Shown piece after piece: positions 35,308 to 44,247 of a DNA stretch of 64,000 nt (within the stretch, counting starts at the first letter, position 1; every line of letters starts with the position of its first letter). The position numbers and the translations under genes are program-made. Location: contig NZ_JALKAC010000010.1 of assembly GCF_024171645.1 (NCBI RefSeq), forward strand, positions 62,001 to 126,000, given 5' to 3'. The notes beneath the pieces are model-generated. The model saw only the letters and a program-made list of their open reading frames with translations, made no database searches and had not been told where the DNA came from. The stretch comes from Flavobacterium sp. HSC-32F16 (lineage in GTDB: Bacteria > Bacteroidota > Bacteroidia > Flavobacteriales > Flavobacteriaceae).

Positions 35308-35333
35308 AAAGCTTTACAGTTAAGTAAAGCTTT
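35308..35333 (-). terminator. gltA terminator
   Basis: A 10-bp perfect stem (aaagctttac/gtaaagcttt) with a 6-base loop, followed on the minus strand by a T-run. It starts 8 bp past the gltA stop codon. Confidence 0.85.
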
Positions 35334-35340
35334 AATTTTT

Positions 35341-36618
35341 TTATTTATTAGACTTAAAGTCTCTTAAAGGATGTCCTGTATAAATTTGTCTTGGTCTTCC
35401 TATTGGTTCTTTATTTTCTCGCATTTCTTTCCATTGTGCGATCCAGCCTGGAAGCCTTCCAATTGCGAACATAACAGTAAACATATCCGTTGGAATTCCT
35501 AATGCTCTGTAAATAATCCCAGAGTAGAAATCAACGTTTGGATACAAATTTCTTGATTTGAAGTAATCATCTTCAAGAGCAGCTGACTCTAATTTTTTAG
35601 CAATTTCTAAAATAGGGTCTTCAACACCTAAAGTTTCTAAAACTTCTTTAGCGGCTTTTTTTATAATTTTTGCTCTTGGATCAAAATTTTTATAAACTCT
35701 ATGCCCAAATCCCATTAAACGGAAAGGATCATTTTTATCTTTTGCTTTCGCCAGAAATTTATCAGTATCTCCTCCATCTTTATTAATTTCTTCAAGCATT
35801 TCAAGTACTGCTTGGTTTGCACCTCCATGCAGCGGCCCCCAAAGAGCAGAAACTCCAGAAGAAATAGAAGCAAATAACCCTGCATGAGATGAACCTACCA
35901 TTCTAACTGTAGATGTAGAACAGTTTTGTTCGTGATCTGCATGAAGGATAAATAATTTATCTAAAGCATCAACTATAACCGGATTTGCGGAGTAAGGTCC
36001 TGTAGGTAATTTAAACATTAACTGCATAAAATTATCCACATAACCTGTTGTGTTATCGTAGTAGTTTAATGGATAACCCATAGATTTTCTGTAAGTCCAA
36101 GTTGCAATTACAAGAAATTTACCCATTGTTTTACAAATGGCTTCGTACATTTCTTTTTCATTATCCACATTAACTGCTTTTGGATTAAATGCTGTTAAAG
36201 CACTTGTCAAAGCAGACAATACTCCCATTGGGTGAGCAGTTTTTGGGAAACCATCGATGATGTTTTTCATCTCTTCGTTTACCAAAGTATGCTTTTTAAT
36301 ACCATTCTCGAATTGCTCTAATTCCTGAGTAGTTGGTAATTCTCCAAAAATCAAAAGATAAGAAACTTCTAAAAAGTTAGCTTTTTCAGCTAAGTCTTCG
36401 ATTGAATACCCTCTGTAACGTAAAATTCCTAATTCTCCATCTAAAAAAGTAATTTCACTTTTACATGATCCTGAATTTTTGTATCCTGGATCAAGAGTAA
36501 TAATACCAGTTAAATCACGTAATTTGTTAATATCGATAGCTGATTCATTTTCACTCCCTGTGATTATTGGAAGTTCAATTTTTTTACCATCTATTTCTAA
36601 TGTGGCTATTTTTGACAT
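35341..36618 (-). CDS. gltA: Citrate synthase
   Basis: A 425-residue citrate synthase that condenses oxaloacetate and acetyl-CoA at entry to the TCA cycle. The active-site histidine region HADHEQNCSTSTVRMVGSS, WGPLHGGANQAVLEML and the second histidine in MGFGHRVYKNFDPRAK are intact. The length of about 425 residues and the N-terminal extension fit the hexameric Gram-negative type II group. It has its own promoter at 36656 and a terminator right after the stop. Confidence 0.96.
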   Translation of the reverse strand: MSKIATLEIDGKKIELPIITGSENESAIDINKLRDLTGIITLDPGYKNSGSCKSEITFLDGELGILRYRGYSIEDLAEKANFLEVSYLLIFGELPTTQELEQFENGIKKHTLVNEEMKNIIDGFPKTAHPMGVLSALTSALTAFNPKAVNVDNEKEMYEAICKTMGKFLVIATWTYRKSMGYPLNYYDNTTGYVDNFMQLMFKLPTGPYSANPVIVDALDKLFILHADHEQNCSTSTVRMVGSSHAGLFASISSGVSALWGPLHGGANQAVLEMLEEINKDGGDTDKFLAKAKDKNDPFRLMGFGHRVYKNFDPRAKIIKKAAKEVLETLGVEDPILEIAKKLESAALEDDYFKSRNLYPNVDFYSGIIYRALGIPTDMFTVMFAIGRLPGWIAQWKEMRENKEPIGRPRQIYTGHPLRDFKSNK

Positions 36619-36655
36619 AATATAATTGGAATAATTCTATAAAATAATAATTTAC

Positions 36656-36663
36656 CAAATCTA
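36656..36663 (-). promoter_or_regulatory. gltA promoter -7 element
   Basis: TAGATTTG on the minus strand, an exact TAnnTTTG, 38 bp upstream of the ATG. A T-rich stretch replaces a clear TTG at the usual distance. Confidence 0.45.
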
Positions 36664-36723
36664 AGGAATTTAAGACTAATTAAAAAAAGAATCCTGCTAT
36701 GAATTTGTTAAAACTCCAAAAAA

Positions 36724-36749
36724 AAACCATTCGTATTAACGAATGGTTT
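36724..36749 (-). terminator. eno terminator
   Basis: A 10-bp perfect stem (aaaccattcg/cgaatggttt) with a 6-base loop, followed by a long T-run on the minus strand. It begins 25 bp past the eno stop. Confidence 0.9.
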
Positions 36750-36774
36750 CTTTTCAATATATAACTCTTACAAT

Positions 36775-38067
36775 TTATTTAATCTTGAAAGCATTTAATC
36801 CCGGGAAATAAGCAGTACTTCCTAACTCCTCTTCGATTCTTAATAATTGATTGTATTTTGCCATACGATCAGAACGAGATGCAGAACCTGTTTTAATTTG
36901 TCCACAGTTTAAAGCAACCGCTAGGTCAGCAATTGTATTATCTTCTGTTTCTCCAGAACGGTGAGACATTACTGAAGTATATCCAGCATTTTTAGCCATA
37001 TTAACTGCAGCGATAGTTTCTGTTAAAGTACCAATTTGATTTACTTTTACTAGGATTGAATTAGCAATTCCTTTTTCAATACCTGTAGATAAACGTGCAA
37101 CATTAGTAACAAATAAATCATCACCTACTAATTGTACTTTATTTCCAATTTTTTCTGTTAAATATTTCCATCCATCCCAGTCATCTTCGTACATACCATC
37201 TTCGATTGAGATAATTGGATATTTTGCAGCAAGTTCAGCTAAATAATCAGCCTGCTCTTCAGATGTTCTGATTTTTCCAGTTTCACCTTCAAATTTAGTA
37301 TAATCGTATTTACCGTTTACATAAAATTCAGAAGCAGCACAGTCAAGAGCAATCATAATTTCATCACCGAAAGTATATCCTGCTTTTTCAACCGCGAGTT
37401 TAATAGTATCTAAAGCATCTTCAGTACCACCAGCTAAATTTGGTGCAAAACCTCCTTCATCACCAACAGCAGTACTTAAACCTCTATCATGTAATACTTT
37501 TTTCAAGCTGTGGAAGATTTCAGTTCCCATTTGCATAGCGTGCGTAAAAGAAGTTGCTTTTACAGGGAAAATCATAAATTCTTGAAATGCGATAGGTGCA
37601 TCAGAGTGAGAACCACCATTTATGATATTCATCATTGGAACAGGTAACGTATTGGCAGAAACACCACCAACATATCTGTATAATGGTAATCCAAGTTCAT
37701 TTGCCGCGGCTTTAGCAGCAGCTAAAGAAACTCCCAAAATAGCGTTAGCTCCTAATTTAGATTTATTTGGAGTTCCATCTAAATCGATCATTAATTGATC
37801 AATTGTATTTTGTTCAAAAACAGAAGTTCCAACTAATTCTTCAGCAATAACAGTATTTACATTGTTCACTGCATTTAAAACTCCTTTTCCAAGATAAGCT
37901 TTACCTCCGTCACGTAATTCAACAGCTTCATGTTCTCCAGTTGATGCTCCAGATGGAACAGCAGCTCTACCTAAAACACCGTTTTCAGTTACTACATCAA
38001 CCTCAATAGTTGGATTACCTCTGGAATCCAGAATTTGTCTTGCGTGAACTTTAATTATAATACTCAT
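36775..38067 (-). CDS. eno: Enolase
   Basis: A 430-residue enolase, which dehydrates 2-phosphoglycerate to phosphoenolpyruvate in glycolysis. DSRGNPTIEVDV (residues 14-25), AVPSGASTGEHEA, the Mg-binding ALDCAASEFY and IEDGMYEDDWDGW, LVGDDLFVTN and the signature SHRSGETEDN are all present. The length is normal. It is followed by a clear terminator. Only a weak promoter-like sequence is seen in the 102-bp spacer from carA, so partial read-through from carA is possible. Confidence 0.97.
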   Translation of the reverse strand: MSIIIKVHARQILDSRGNPTIEVDVVTENGVLGRAAVPSGASTGEHEAVELRDGGKAYLGKGVLNAVNNVNTVIAEELVGTSVFEQNTIDQLMIDLDGTPNKSKLGANAILGVSLAAAKAAANELGLPLYRYVGGVSANTLPVPMMNIINGGSHSDAPIAFQEFMIFPVKATSFTHAMQMGTEIFHSLKKVLHDRGLSTAVGDEGGFAPNLAGGTEDALDTIKLAVEKAGYTFGDEIMIALDCAASEFYVNGKYDYTKFEGETGKIRTSEEQADYLAELAAKYPIISIEDGMYEDDWDGWKYLTEKIGNKVQLVGDDLFVTNVARLSTGIEKGIANSILVKVNQIGTLTETIAAVNMAKNAGYTSVMSHRSGETEDNTIADLAVALNCGQIKTGSASRSDRMAKYNQLLRIEEELGSTAYFPGLNAFKIK

Positions 38068-38169
38068 TATTTTTGTTTTTTATTAATAGATTATAGATTT
38101 TTTTTCGAAATTATAAAAATATTTAATATTAAAAACGAATTTTATCTATTAAACATCTTTATTTATTAA

Positions 38170-39288
38170 CTACATCGTTTTAGACACAGCTAGTTTTATA
38201 TTCTCAACAAATTGATCAAACAAATAAGATGAATCATGCGGACCCGGACTTGCTTCTGGGTGATATTGTACTGAAAAACAATTCTTATTTTTCATTCTCA
38301 TTCCCGCCACTGTACCATCATTTAAATGTACATGAGTGATCTCTAATTCCGGATGATTTTCTAACTGCTCTTTTTTAACTGCAAAACCATGATTTTGAGA
38401 AGTGATTTCTCCTTTACCCGTAATAATGTTTTTTACAGGATGATTTATCCCACGATGTCCATTAAACATTTTATAAGTCTGAATACCATTAGCTAAACCA
38501 ATTACTTGGTGACCTAAACAAATTCCAAATAACGGTCTATCTTCAGCTAAAATCTTTTTCGCCACTTCTATAGCTCCAAATAATGGATCTGGATCTCCAG
38601 GCCCGTTAGATAAGAAAAAACCATCTGGATTAAATGAATTTAAATCCTCGTATGTAGAATTATAGGGGAAAACTTTAATGTAACAATCTCTCTTTGCTAA
38701 GTTTCTCAATATGTTCTTTTTGATCCCAAGATCAAGTGCCGAAATCTTATATGCTGCATTTTCATCTCCTACAAAATAAGGCTCAGTAGTTGACACTTTT
38801 GATGCCAGCTCTAAACCTTCCATGTCCGGAACATTTGCTAATTCCTTTTTTAAATCTTCAATTGAAGTTCCATCCGTACATATTACAGCATTCATTGCAC
38901 CATTGTCACGAATGTAGCTTACAAGAGCTCTTGTATCAACATCAGAAATACAAATTAAGTTTTGCTTAGCAAAGTAATCTTCCAGACTTCCAGAAGCATC
39001 TACTCTTGAATAATTAAAGCTAAAGTTTTTACAAACCAAACCTGCAATTTTGATACTGTCTGATTCAACTTCTAAATCATTTACACCATAATTACCAATA
39101 TGCGGATTAGTCGCAACCATAATTTGACCAAAATAAGAAGGATCTGTAAAAATCTCCTGATACCCGGTCATTCCAGTATTAAAACAAACTTCACCAAAAG
39201 TTTTACCGCTGATCCCGATAGATTTACCATGAAAAATAGTTCCATCACTTAGTAATAAAATGGCGCTTTGTCGTGTTGTGTATTTCAT
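38170..39288 (-). CDS. carA: Carbamoyl-phosphate synthase small (glutaminase) subunit
   Basis: A 372-residue CarA, which hydrolyses glutamine and passes ammonia to CarB for pyrimidine and arginine synthesis. The N-terminal domain opens with LLSDGTIFHGKSIG. The class I amidotransferase triad is visible as the cysteine in PLFGICLGHQVIGLA and the histidine and glutamate in QYHPEASPGPHDS. carB is not adjacent. It has an excellent promoter of its own and lies downstream of the ribosomal cluster terminator. Confidence 0.96.
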   Translation of the reverse strand: MKYTTRQSAILLLSDGTIFHGKSIGISGKTFGEVCFNTGMTGYQEIFTDPSYFGQIMVATNPHIGNYGVNDLEVESDSIKIAGLVCKNFSFNYSRVDASGSLEDYFAKQNLICISDVDTRALVSYIRDNGAMNAVICTDGTSIEDLKKELANVPDMEGLELASKVSTTEPYFVGDENAAYKISALDLGIKKNILRNLAKRDCYIKVFPYNSTYEDLNSFNPDGFFLSNGPGDPDPLFGAIEVAKKILAEDRPLFGICLGHQVIGLANGIQTYKMFNGHRGINHPVKNIITGKGEITSQNHGFAVKKEQLENHPELEITHVHLNDGTVAGMRMKNKNCFSVQYHPEASPGPHDSSYLFDQFVENIKLAVSKTM

Positions 39289-39357
39289 TCTTTAATTTGT
39301 ATTGTTTTTAATCGTCTTATGAAACTTTTACGGCTTCAACTGTAATTAGATATTTTG

Positions 39358-39388
39358 CAAATTTACTTCTTTAAAAGAGTGCTGCCAA
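39358..39388 (-). promoter_or_regulatory. carA promoter
   Basis: On the minus strand TTG (39386-39388), 20 bases, then TAAATTTG (39358-39365): a full match to the Bacteroidota consensus. The leader before the ATG at 39288 is about 62 nt and shows no obvious riboswitch. Confidence 0.75.
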
Positions 39389-39472
39389 GATTTTTTAAAA
39401 TTTTCATTCATAAAAATAAAACCTTGACCATAAAATAAGTTAAATTTTACATTCTAAAAAAAATCAAAAAAA

Positions 39473-39501
39473 AAGGATAAACTAAAAATTAGCTTATCCT
39501 T
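39473..39501 (-). terminator. Terminator of the ribosomal protein cluster
   Basis: aaggataa (39473-39480) pairs with ttatcctt (39494-39501), and the loop can extend the stem with taa/tta-type pairs. A long T-run follows on the minus strand (39455-39472 region). It starts 29 bp past the rplQ stop and closes the long rplC-rplQ transcription unit. Confidence 0.88.
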
Positions 39502-39529
39502 GATTTCTATAGAATCATTACTTTCATAA

Positions 39530-40021
39530 TTATTCAGAAGCTTCAGTAGTCGATTCTGATTCAGCAGCTGGAGCTTCAGAAGTAGTCTCCTCAGCTTTTT
39601 TTGCTTTACCACCACGACGGCTTTTAGCTTTTTTAACTTCTTTTTTACCACCATTGTAAAGTTCATTGAAATCTACAAGTTCGATCATTGCCATATCAGC
39701 ATTATCTCCCAAACGATTTCCAACTTTAATGATACGAGTGTATCCACCTGGACGGTCTCCAACTTTAGCAGCTACATCTCTGAACAAATCAGTTACAGCA
39801 TATTTGCTACGTAAGTATGCAAAAACAATACGACGATTGTGAGTCGTATCTTCTTTTGATTTTGTGATTAAAGGCTCAACGAATTGTTTAAGCGCTTTAG
39901 CTTTAGCAACAGTAGTGTTAATACGTTTGTGCTCGATAAGAGAACAAGCCATATTAGCTAACATAGCTTTTCTATGTCCAGTCTGTCTGCTTAAGTGATT
40001 GAATTTTTTTCCGTGTCTCAT
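39530..40021 (-). CDS. rplQ: 50S ribosomal protein L17
   Basis: A 163-residue L17. The conserved MRHGKKFNHLSRQTGHRKAM start and GDRPGGYTRIIKVGNRLGDNA core are present. The protein is about 40 residues longer than E. coli L17 because of a C-terminal Lys-rich then Ala/Glu/Ser-rich tail (SEAPAAESESTTEASE), an extension I associate with Bacteroidota. It is the last gene of the cluster and lies 36 bp from rpoA. Confidence 0.96.
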   Translation of the reverse strand: MRHGKKFNHLSRQTGHRKAMLANMACSLIEHKRINTTVAKAKALKQFVEPLITKSKEDTTHNRRIVFAYLRSKYAVTDLFRDVAAKVGDRPGGYTRIIKVGNRLGDNADMAMIELVDFNELYNGGKKEVKKAKSRRGGKAKKAEETTSEAPAAESESTTEASE

Positions 40022-40057
40022 TGCTATTTTAAATTTAATCCCGCAAGCGGGATTGAA

Positions 40058-41050
40058 TTATTCTTTATCTAGTTTGTATTTAGCTAAATCCATTCCAAAA
40101 GTTAAATTCTTAACTGCAACAAGTTCATCAAGTTCAGTTAAAGATTTTTTACCAAAATTACGGAATTTCATTAGGTCATTTTTATTGAACGATACTAAAT
40201 CACCAAGTGTATCAACTTCAGCCGCTTTCAAGCAATTTAATGCTCTTACAGATAAATCCATATCAACAAGCTTAGTTTTAAGCAATTGTCTCATATGCAA
40301 TGACTCTTCATCATACGATTCTGTTTGTGCAATTTCGTCAGCCTCAAGTGTAATTCTTTCATCAGAAAACAACATGAAATGGTGAATTAAAACTTTAGCA
40401 GCTTCAGTAAGAGCATCTTTTGGATTAATAGATCCATCAGTTTTGATTTCAAAAACTAATTTCTCGTAATCTGTTTTTTGCTCTACACGGAAATTTTCGA
40501 TTGCATATTTTACATTTTTTACCGGAGTAAAAATAGAATCTGTAAAAATCGTTCCAATTGCAGCATTTTGTTTTTTGTTCTCCTCAGCAGGAACGTATCC
40601 TCTACCTTTTTCGATTGTTAAATCGAAGTTCAGTTTGATTTTAGAATCTAAATTACAGATAACAAGGTCTGGATTCAAAACTTGAAAACCTGAGATAAAT
40701 TTTTGAAAATCACCTGCTGTTAATTGATCTTTACCAGAAACAGAAATTGTAACTGATTCATTATCGATATCTTCAATTTGACGTTTGAAACGTACTTGTT
40801 TTAGATTAAGGATAATTTCGGTAACATCTTCAACAACACCTGAAATAGTAGAAAACTCATGATCTACACCTTCGATACGAACAGATGTAATTGCATAACC
40901 TTCTAACGCTGAAAGCAAAACTCTTCTAAGTGCATTACCAACTGTCAATCCATAACCAGGTTCTAAAGGTCTAAATTCGAATTTACCTTCAAAATCGGTT
41001 GAATCGATCATGATAACTTTATCGGGCTTTTGAAAATTAAATATTGCCAT
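40058..41050 (-). CDS. rpoA: RNA polymerase alpha subunit
   Basis: A 330-residue alpha subunit. The N-terminal assembly domain (FEFRPLEPGYGLTVGNALRR, GVVEDVTEIILNLK) and the C-terminal DNA/activator-binding domain (LSVRALNCLKAAEVDTLGDL, FRNFGKKSLTELDEL) are both complete. It sits between rpsD and rplQ as expected for the alpha operon. Confidence 0.97.
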   Translation of the reverse strand: MAIFNFQKPDKVIMIDSTDFEGKFEFRPLEPGYGLTVGNALRRVLLSALEGYAITSVRIEGVDHEFSTISGVVEDVTEIILNLKQVRFKRQIEDIDNESVTISVSGKDQLTAGDFQKFISGFQVLNPDLVICNLDSKIKLNFDLTIEKGRGYVPAEENKKQNAAIGTIFTDSIFTPVKNVKYAIENFRVEQKTDYEKLVFEIKTDGSINPKDALTEAAKVLIHHFMLFSDERITLEADEIAQTESYDEESLHMRQLLKTKLVDMDLSVRALNCLKAAEVDTLGDLVSFNKNDLMKFRNFGKKSLTELDELVAVKNLTFGMDLAKYKLDKE

Positions 41051-41071
41051 AAATTTCGACTAAGTCAATTA

Positions 41072-41677
41072 TTATTTGTTGTACAACTCTACGATTAATT
41101 GTTCTTTAATGTTTTCTGGAATTTGAAGTCTCGCAGGTACAGAAACAAAAGTTCCTTCTTTAAGATCATTGTTCCAAGTAATCCATTCATAAACATGACT
41201 TGAATTTGATAAAGAACGCTCGATAGCCTCTAAAGATTTAGATTTTTCACGAACTGCAACTTTATCACCAGGTTTAAGGTGGTAAGAAGGAATATTAACA
41301 ACTTCACCGTTTACTGTAATGTGTCTGTGAGATACTATTTGACGAGCACCTCTTCTAGATGGAGCAATTCCCATTCTAAAAACAACATTATCTAATCTTG
41401 CTTCACATAGTTGTAATAAAACTTCACCAGTAACTCCTTTAGTAGCTGATGCTTTTTCGAATAAATTTCTGAATTGTTTTTCTAAAATTCCGTAAGAATA
41501 TTTAGCTTTTTGCTTTTCCATTAACTGAACAGCGTACTCAGATTTTTTTCCTCTTTTTTTAGCCATCCCGTGTTGTCCAGGTGGGTAATTTCTTTTTTCG
41601 AAAGACTTATCATCTCCGAAGATTGCTTCGCCAAATTTACGAGCGATTCTTGTGCTAGGACCAGTATATCTTGCCAT
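41072..41677 (-). CDS. rpsD: 30S ribosomal protein S4
   Basis: A 201-residue S4, a primary 16S rRNA binder and in many bacteria the feedback repressor of its own operon. MARYTGPSTRIARKFGEAIF and the S4 RNA-binding domain (ARLDNVVFRMG, IVSHRHITVNGEVVNIPSY) are present. The 89-bp spacer in front of it is unusually long for this cluster and contains a hairpin (41691-41742). Confidence 0.97.
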   Translation of the reverse strand: MARYTGPSTRIARKFGEAIFGDDKSFEKRNYPPGQHGMAKKRGKKSEYAVQLMEKQKAKYSYGILEKQFRNLFEKASATKGVTGEVLLQLCEARLDNVVFRMGIAPSRRGARQIVSHRHITVNGEVVNIPSYHLKPGDKVAVREKSKSLEAIERSLSNSSHVYEWITWNNDLKEGTFVSVPARLQIPENIKEQLIVELYNK

Positions 41678-41690
41678 TTTGAATTGTTTA

Positions 41691-41742
41691 AGATTGAGAT
41701 TATGAATTCAGGTCTTATCCTTCGATAATCTATTTTCAATCT
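41691..41742 (-). promoter_or_regulatory. Structured RNA spacer in front of rpsD (candidate S4 control site)
   Basis: agattga (41691-41697) pairs with tcaatct (41736-41742), and the directly adjoining gattat (41698-41703) pairs with ataatc (41725-41730). This gives a 13-bp stem with a 5-nt bulge and a 21-nt loop. It is in the rpsK-rpsD spacer, ending 13 bp before the rpsD ATG. No U-run follows, so it is not a simple terminator. A role in S4 autoregulation is inferred. Confidence 0.5.
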
Positions 41743-41766
41743 AGGTTATACTATAATTTTTGAGTA

Positions 41767-42150
41767 TTAAACTCTACGTCTTTTTGGAGGACGACATCCG
41801 TTGTGAGGCATTGGAGTAACATCGATAATCTCAGTAACTTCAATTCCACCGTTATGAATAGAACGAATAGCAGACTCACGTCCGTTTCCTGGTCCTTTTA
41901 CATAAACTTTTACTTTTTTAAGTCCTGCCTCAAGAGCTACTTTACTACAATCTTCTGCTGCCATTTGAGCTGCGTACGGAGTATTCTTTTTAGAACCTCT
42001 GAAACCCATTTTACCAGCTGAAGACCAAGCAATAACTTCGCCTTTCTTATTTGTCAAAGAAATAATAATATTGTTAAAAGTTGAAGAAACATGAGCTTCA
42101 CCCGTTGATTCAACGATAACTTTACGTTTTTTTGCAGTTGCTTTAGCCAT
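41767..42150 (-). CDS. rpsK: 30S ribosomal protein S11
   Basis: A 127-residue S11 of the platform of the small subunit. STFNNIIISLTNKKGEVIAW and the strongly conserved C-terminus VTPMPHNGCRPPKRRRV are present, as is GPGNGRESAIRSI. It is separated from rpsM by 8 bp. Confidence 0.97.
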   Translation of the reverse strand: MAKATAKKRKVIVESTGEAHVSSTFNNIIISLTNKKGEVIAWSSAGKMGFRGSKKNTPYAAQMAAEDCSKVALEAGLKKVKVYVKGPGNGRESAIRSIHNGGIEVTEIIDVTPMPHNGCRPPKRRRV

Positions 42151-42158
42151 ATTACTTA

Positions 42159-42533
42159 TTATTTAGTTGCTTTTTTCTTGTTAGCAACAGTTTTTCTTTT
42201 ACCTTTTCTAGTTCTAGAGTTGTTTTTAGTTCTTTGTCCTCTTAATGGAAGACCAGATCTATGACGAATTCCTCTATAACAACCAATATCCATTAAACGT
42301 TTGATGTTCAAAGAAACTTCAGAACGTAATTCTCCTTCAATTTTGTAAAATGAAACAGCATCACGAATCGCTCCGATCTCGTCATCATTCCAATCTTGAA
42401 CTTTTTTATCTTGGCTAACTTGAGCTTTCTCTAAAATCTCAATAGCTCTACTTTTTCCTAATCCGAAAATATAGGTAAGTGCTATAACACCTCTTTTGTT
42501 TTTTGGGATATCTACCCCTGCTATTCTTGCCAT
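42159..42533 (-). CDS. rpsM: 30S ribosomal protein S13
   Basis: A 124-residue S13, which contacts the 50S subunit and P-site tRNA. MARIAGVDIPKNKRGVIALT and the C-terminal RHRSGLPLRGQRTKNNSRTR are diagnostic, followed by a lysine-rich tail. The start ATG is 2 bp beyond the rpmJ stop. Confidence 0.97.
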   Translation of the reverse strand: MARIAGVDIPKNKRGVIALTYIFGLGKSRAIEILEKAQVSQDKKVQDWNDDEIGAIRDAVSFYKIEGELRSEVSLNIKRLMDIGCYRGIRHRSGLPLRGQRTKNNSRTRKGKRKTVANKKKATK

Positions 42534-42535
42534 AA

Positions 42536-42652
42536 TTATCCTTGTCTTTGTTTAAATCTAGGATTCTTTTTGTTTATCACGTACAATCTTCCTTTTCTAC
42601 GCACGATAATGCACTCGGCACTTCTCTTTTTTACTGATGCTCTAACTTTCAT
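42536..42652 (-). CDS. rpmJ: 50S ribosomal protein L36
   Basis: A 38-codon gene in the gap between infA and rpsM. It reads MKVRASVKKRSAECIIVRRK and ends in KNPRFKQRQG. The start MKVRASVKK and the RRKGRLYVI core are those of L36. Only one cysteine (C14) is present, so the zinc-binding CCCH set of the classic form is missing and this is a zinc-independent variant. The start is 12 bp after the infA stop. Confidence 0.93.
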   Translation of the reverse strand: MKVRASVKKRSAECIIVRRKGRLYVINKKNPRFKQRQG

Positions 42653-42664
42653 AGTGAATATCCT

Positions 42665-42880
42665 TTAATATCGATAAGTAATTCTTGCTTTTGACAAATC
42701 GTAAGGACTCATTTCTAGTTTCACTTTATCACCAGGTAATAACTTGATATAATGCATTCGCATTTTTCCAGAAATATGAGCAATTACTATATGTCCATTT
42801 TCTAACTCCACACGGAACATCGCATTTGATAATGCTTCAATGATTGATCCGTCTTGTTCTATTGCTGATTGTTTTGCCAT
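42665..42880 (-). CDS. infA: Translation initiation factor IF-1
   Basis: A 71-residue single S1/OB-fold protein (IEQDGSIIEALSNAMFRVEL, ISGKMRMHYIKLLPGDKVKL), the standard size for IF-1. It occupies the A site of the 30S subunit during initiation. It lies 7 bp after secY, the usual Bacteroidota and Firmicutes-like placement. Confidence 0.97.
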   Translation of the reverse strand: MAKQSAIEQDGSIIEALSNAMFRVELENGHIVIAHISGKMRMHYIKLLPGDKVKLEMSPYDLSKARITYRY

Positions 42881-42887
42881 AAATATA

Positions 42888-44234
42888 TTAAGCTACTGCT
42901 TTTCTATTTTTACCAGTCTTCATTAAACCATCATAATGTTTGTTTAACAAATATGAATTGATTTGCTGAATAGTATCTATCGCAACTCCAACCATAATTA
43001 TTAATGAGGTACCTCCAAAAAACATTGCCCAAGATTGTTGTACATCCATAATACTTACAACAATAGCTGGGAACACAGCAATCAAAGCAAGGAATAAAGA
43101 TCCTGGGAAAGTTATTAAAGACATCACTTTATCTAAGAAATCTGAAGTTTCAGCTCCGGGACGAACTCCTGGAATAAAACCACCACTTCTTTTTAAATCA
43201 TCAGCCATTTTGTTAGTAGGTACAGTGATTGCAGTATAAAAGAATGTAAATACAATAATTAAAGTTGCAAAAACAAAATTATACCAAAAACCAAACATAT
43301 TACTAAATGCACCAACAATAGATTGTGATGTATCTGACTTAGACAGTCCAGCTACAGCTGCAGGGATAAACATAATTGCCTGAGCAAAAATGATTGGCAT
43401 AACTCCAGAAGCATTAAGCTTAAGAGGAATCCATTGTCTATTACCACCTGCCAAATCTTGCTCATAATCACCAGTTGTTGTACGACGAGCGTACTGAACC
43501 GGGATTCTACGTACTGCCATTGTAAGCAACACACAAGAAATGATCACTAATAACCACACAATAATTTCAATAACTAACAACATTGGACCTCCATTGTTAT
43601 TGGTAACTCTCGTTGTAAACTCTTGAATAAAAGCTTGCGGTAAACGAGCTAAGATACCAACCATAATTAATAATGAAATTCCATTTCCAATACCTTTATC
43701 TGTAATTTTCTCACCAAGCCACATAGCAAAAATTGTACCTGTAACTAAGATGATAACAGACGAGAACAAAAATTCAGGAGAATTAAAGCCTAGTAGAAAA
43801 GCACTACCAGGCAATGTTCTGTATAAATTATAGATATAAGTTGGACCTTGAACCAGTGTAATAGCTATAGTCAACCAACGAGTGATTTGATTAATCTTTT
43901 TTCTACCACTTTCTCCATCATTTTGAAGTTTTTGCAAATAAGGAATCGCAATTCCCATTAACTGAACAACAATAGATGCAGAAATATAAGGCATAATACC
44001 TAAAGCAAAAACTGAAGCTTTAGAGAAAGCACCCCCAGTAAACATGTCTAGGATAGATCCTAAACCATTTTTAGTTTGTCCCGCTAAACCTGTTAATTGA
44101 GTTGCGTCAATTCCAGGAAGCGTAACGTGTGCACCAAAACGATATACTAAAAGCAATCCTAATGTAATTAAGATTCTGTTTTTCAGTTCTTCGATTTTCC
44201 AAACATTACTTATTGATTCAATAAATTTCTTCAT
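42888..44234 (-). CDS. secY: Protein translocase subunit SecY
   Basis: A 448-residue SecY with about ten transmembrane helices forming the protein-conducting channel with SecE and SecG. The plug region after helix 1 (GLGSILDMFTGGAFSKASVF), the PYISASIVVQL stretch and the basic cytoplasmic loop QYARRTTTGDYEQDLAGGNR are conserved. It is located after rplO as in most bacteria. Confidence 0.97.
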   Translation of the reverse strand: MKKFIESISNVWKIEELKNRILITLGLLLVYRFGAHVTLPGIDATQLTGLAGQTKNGLGSILDMFTGGAFSKASVFALGIMPYISASIVVQLMGIAIPYLQKLQNDGESGRKKINQITRWLTIAITLVQGPTYIYNLYRTLPGSAFLLGFNSPEFLFSSVIILVTGTIFAMWLGEKITDKGIGNGISLLIMVGILARLPQAFIQEFTTRVTNNNGGPMLLVIEIIVWLLVIISCVLLTMAVRRIPVQYARRTTTGDYEQDLAGGNRQWIPLKLNASGVMPIIFAQAIMFIPAAVAGLSKSDTSQSIVGAFSNMFGFWYNFVFATLIIVFTFFYTAITVPTNKMADDLKRSGGFIPGVRPGAETSDFLDKVMSLITFPGSLFLALIAVFPAIVVSIMDVQQSWAMFFGGTSLIIMVGVAIDTIQQINSYLLNKHYDGLMKTGKNRKAVA

Positions 44235-44247
44235 CTTAATAGATAAG

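Noticed and set aside
39454..39666. 70-codon minus-strand frame overlapping rplQ
   Set aside because: It is an alternative frame of the lysine- and alanine-rich tail of L17 and runs into the terminator.
39999..40385. Plus-strand frame of 128 codons across rpoA
   Set aside because: It is the reverse complement of rpoA codons and not protein-like.
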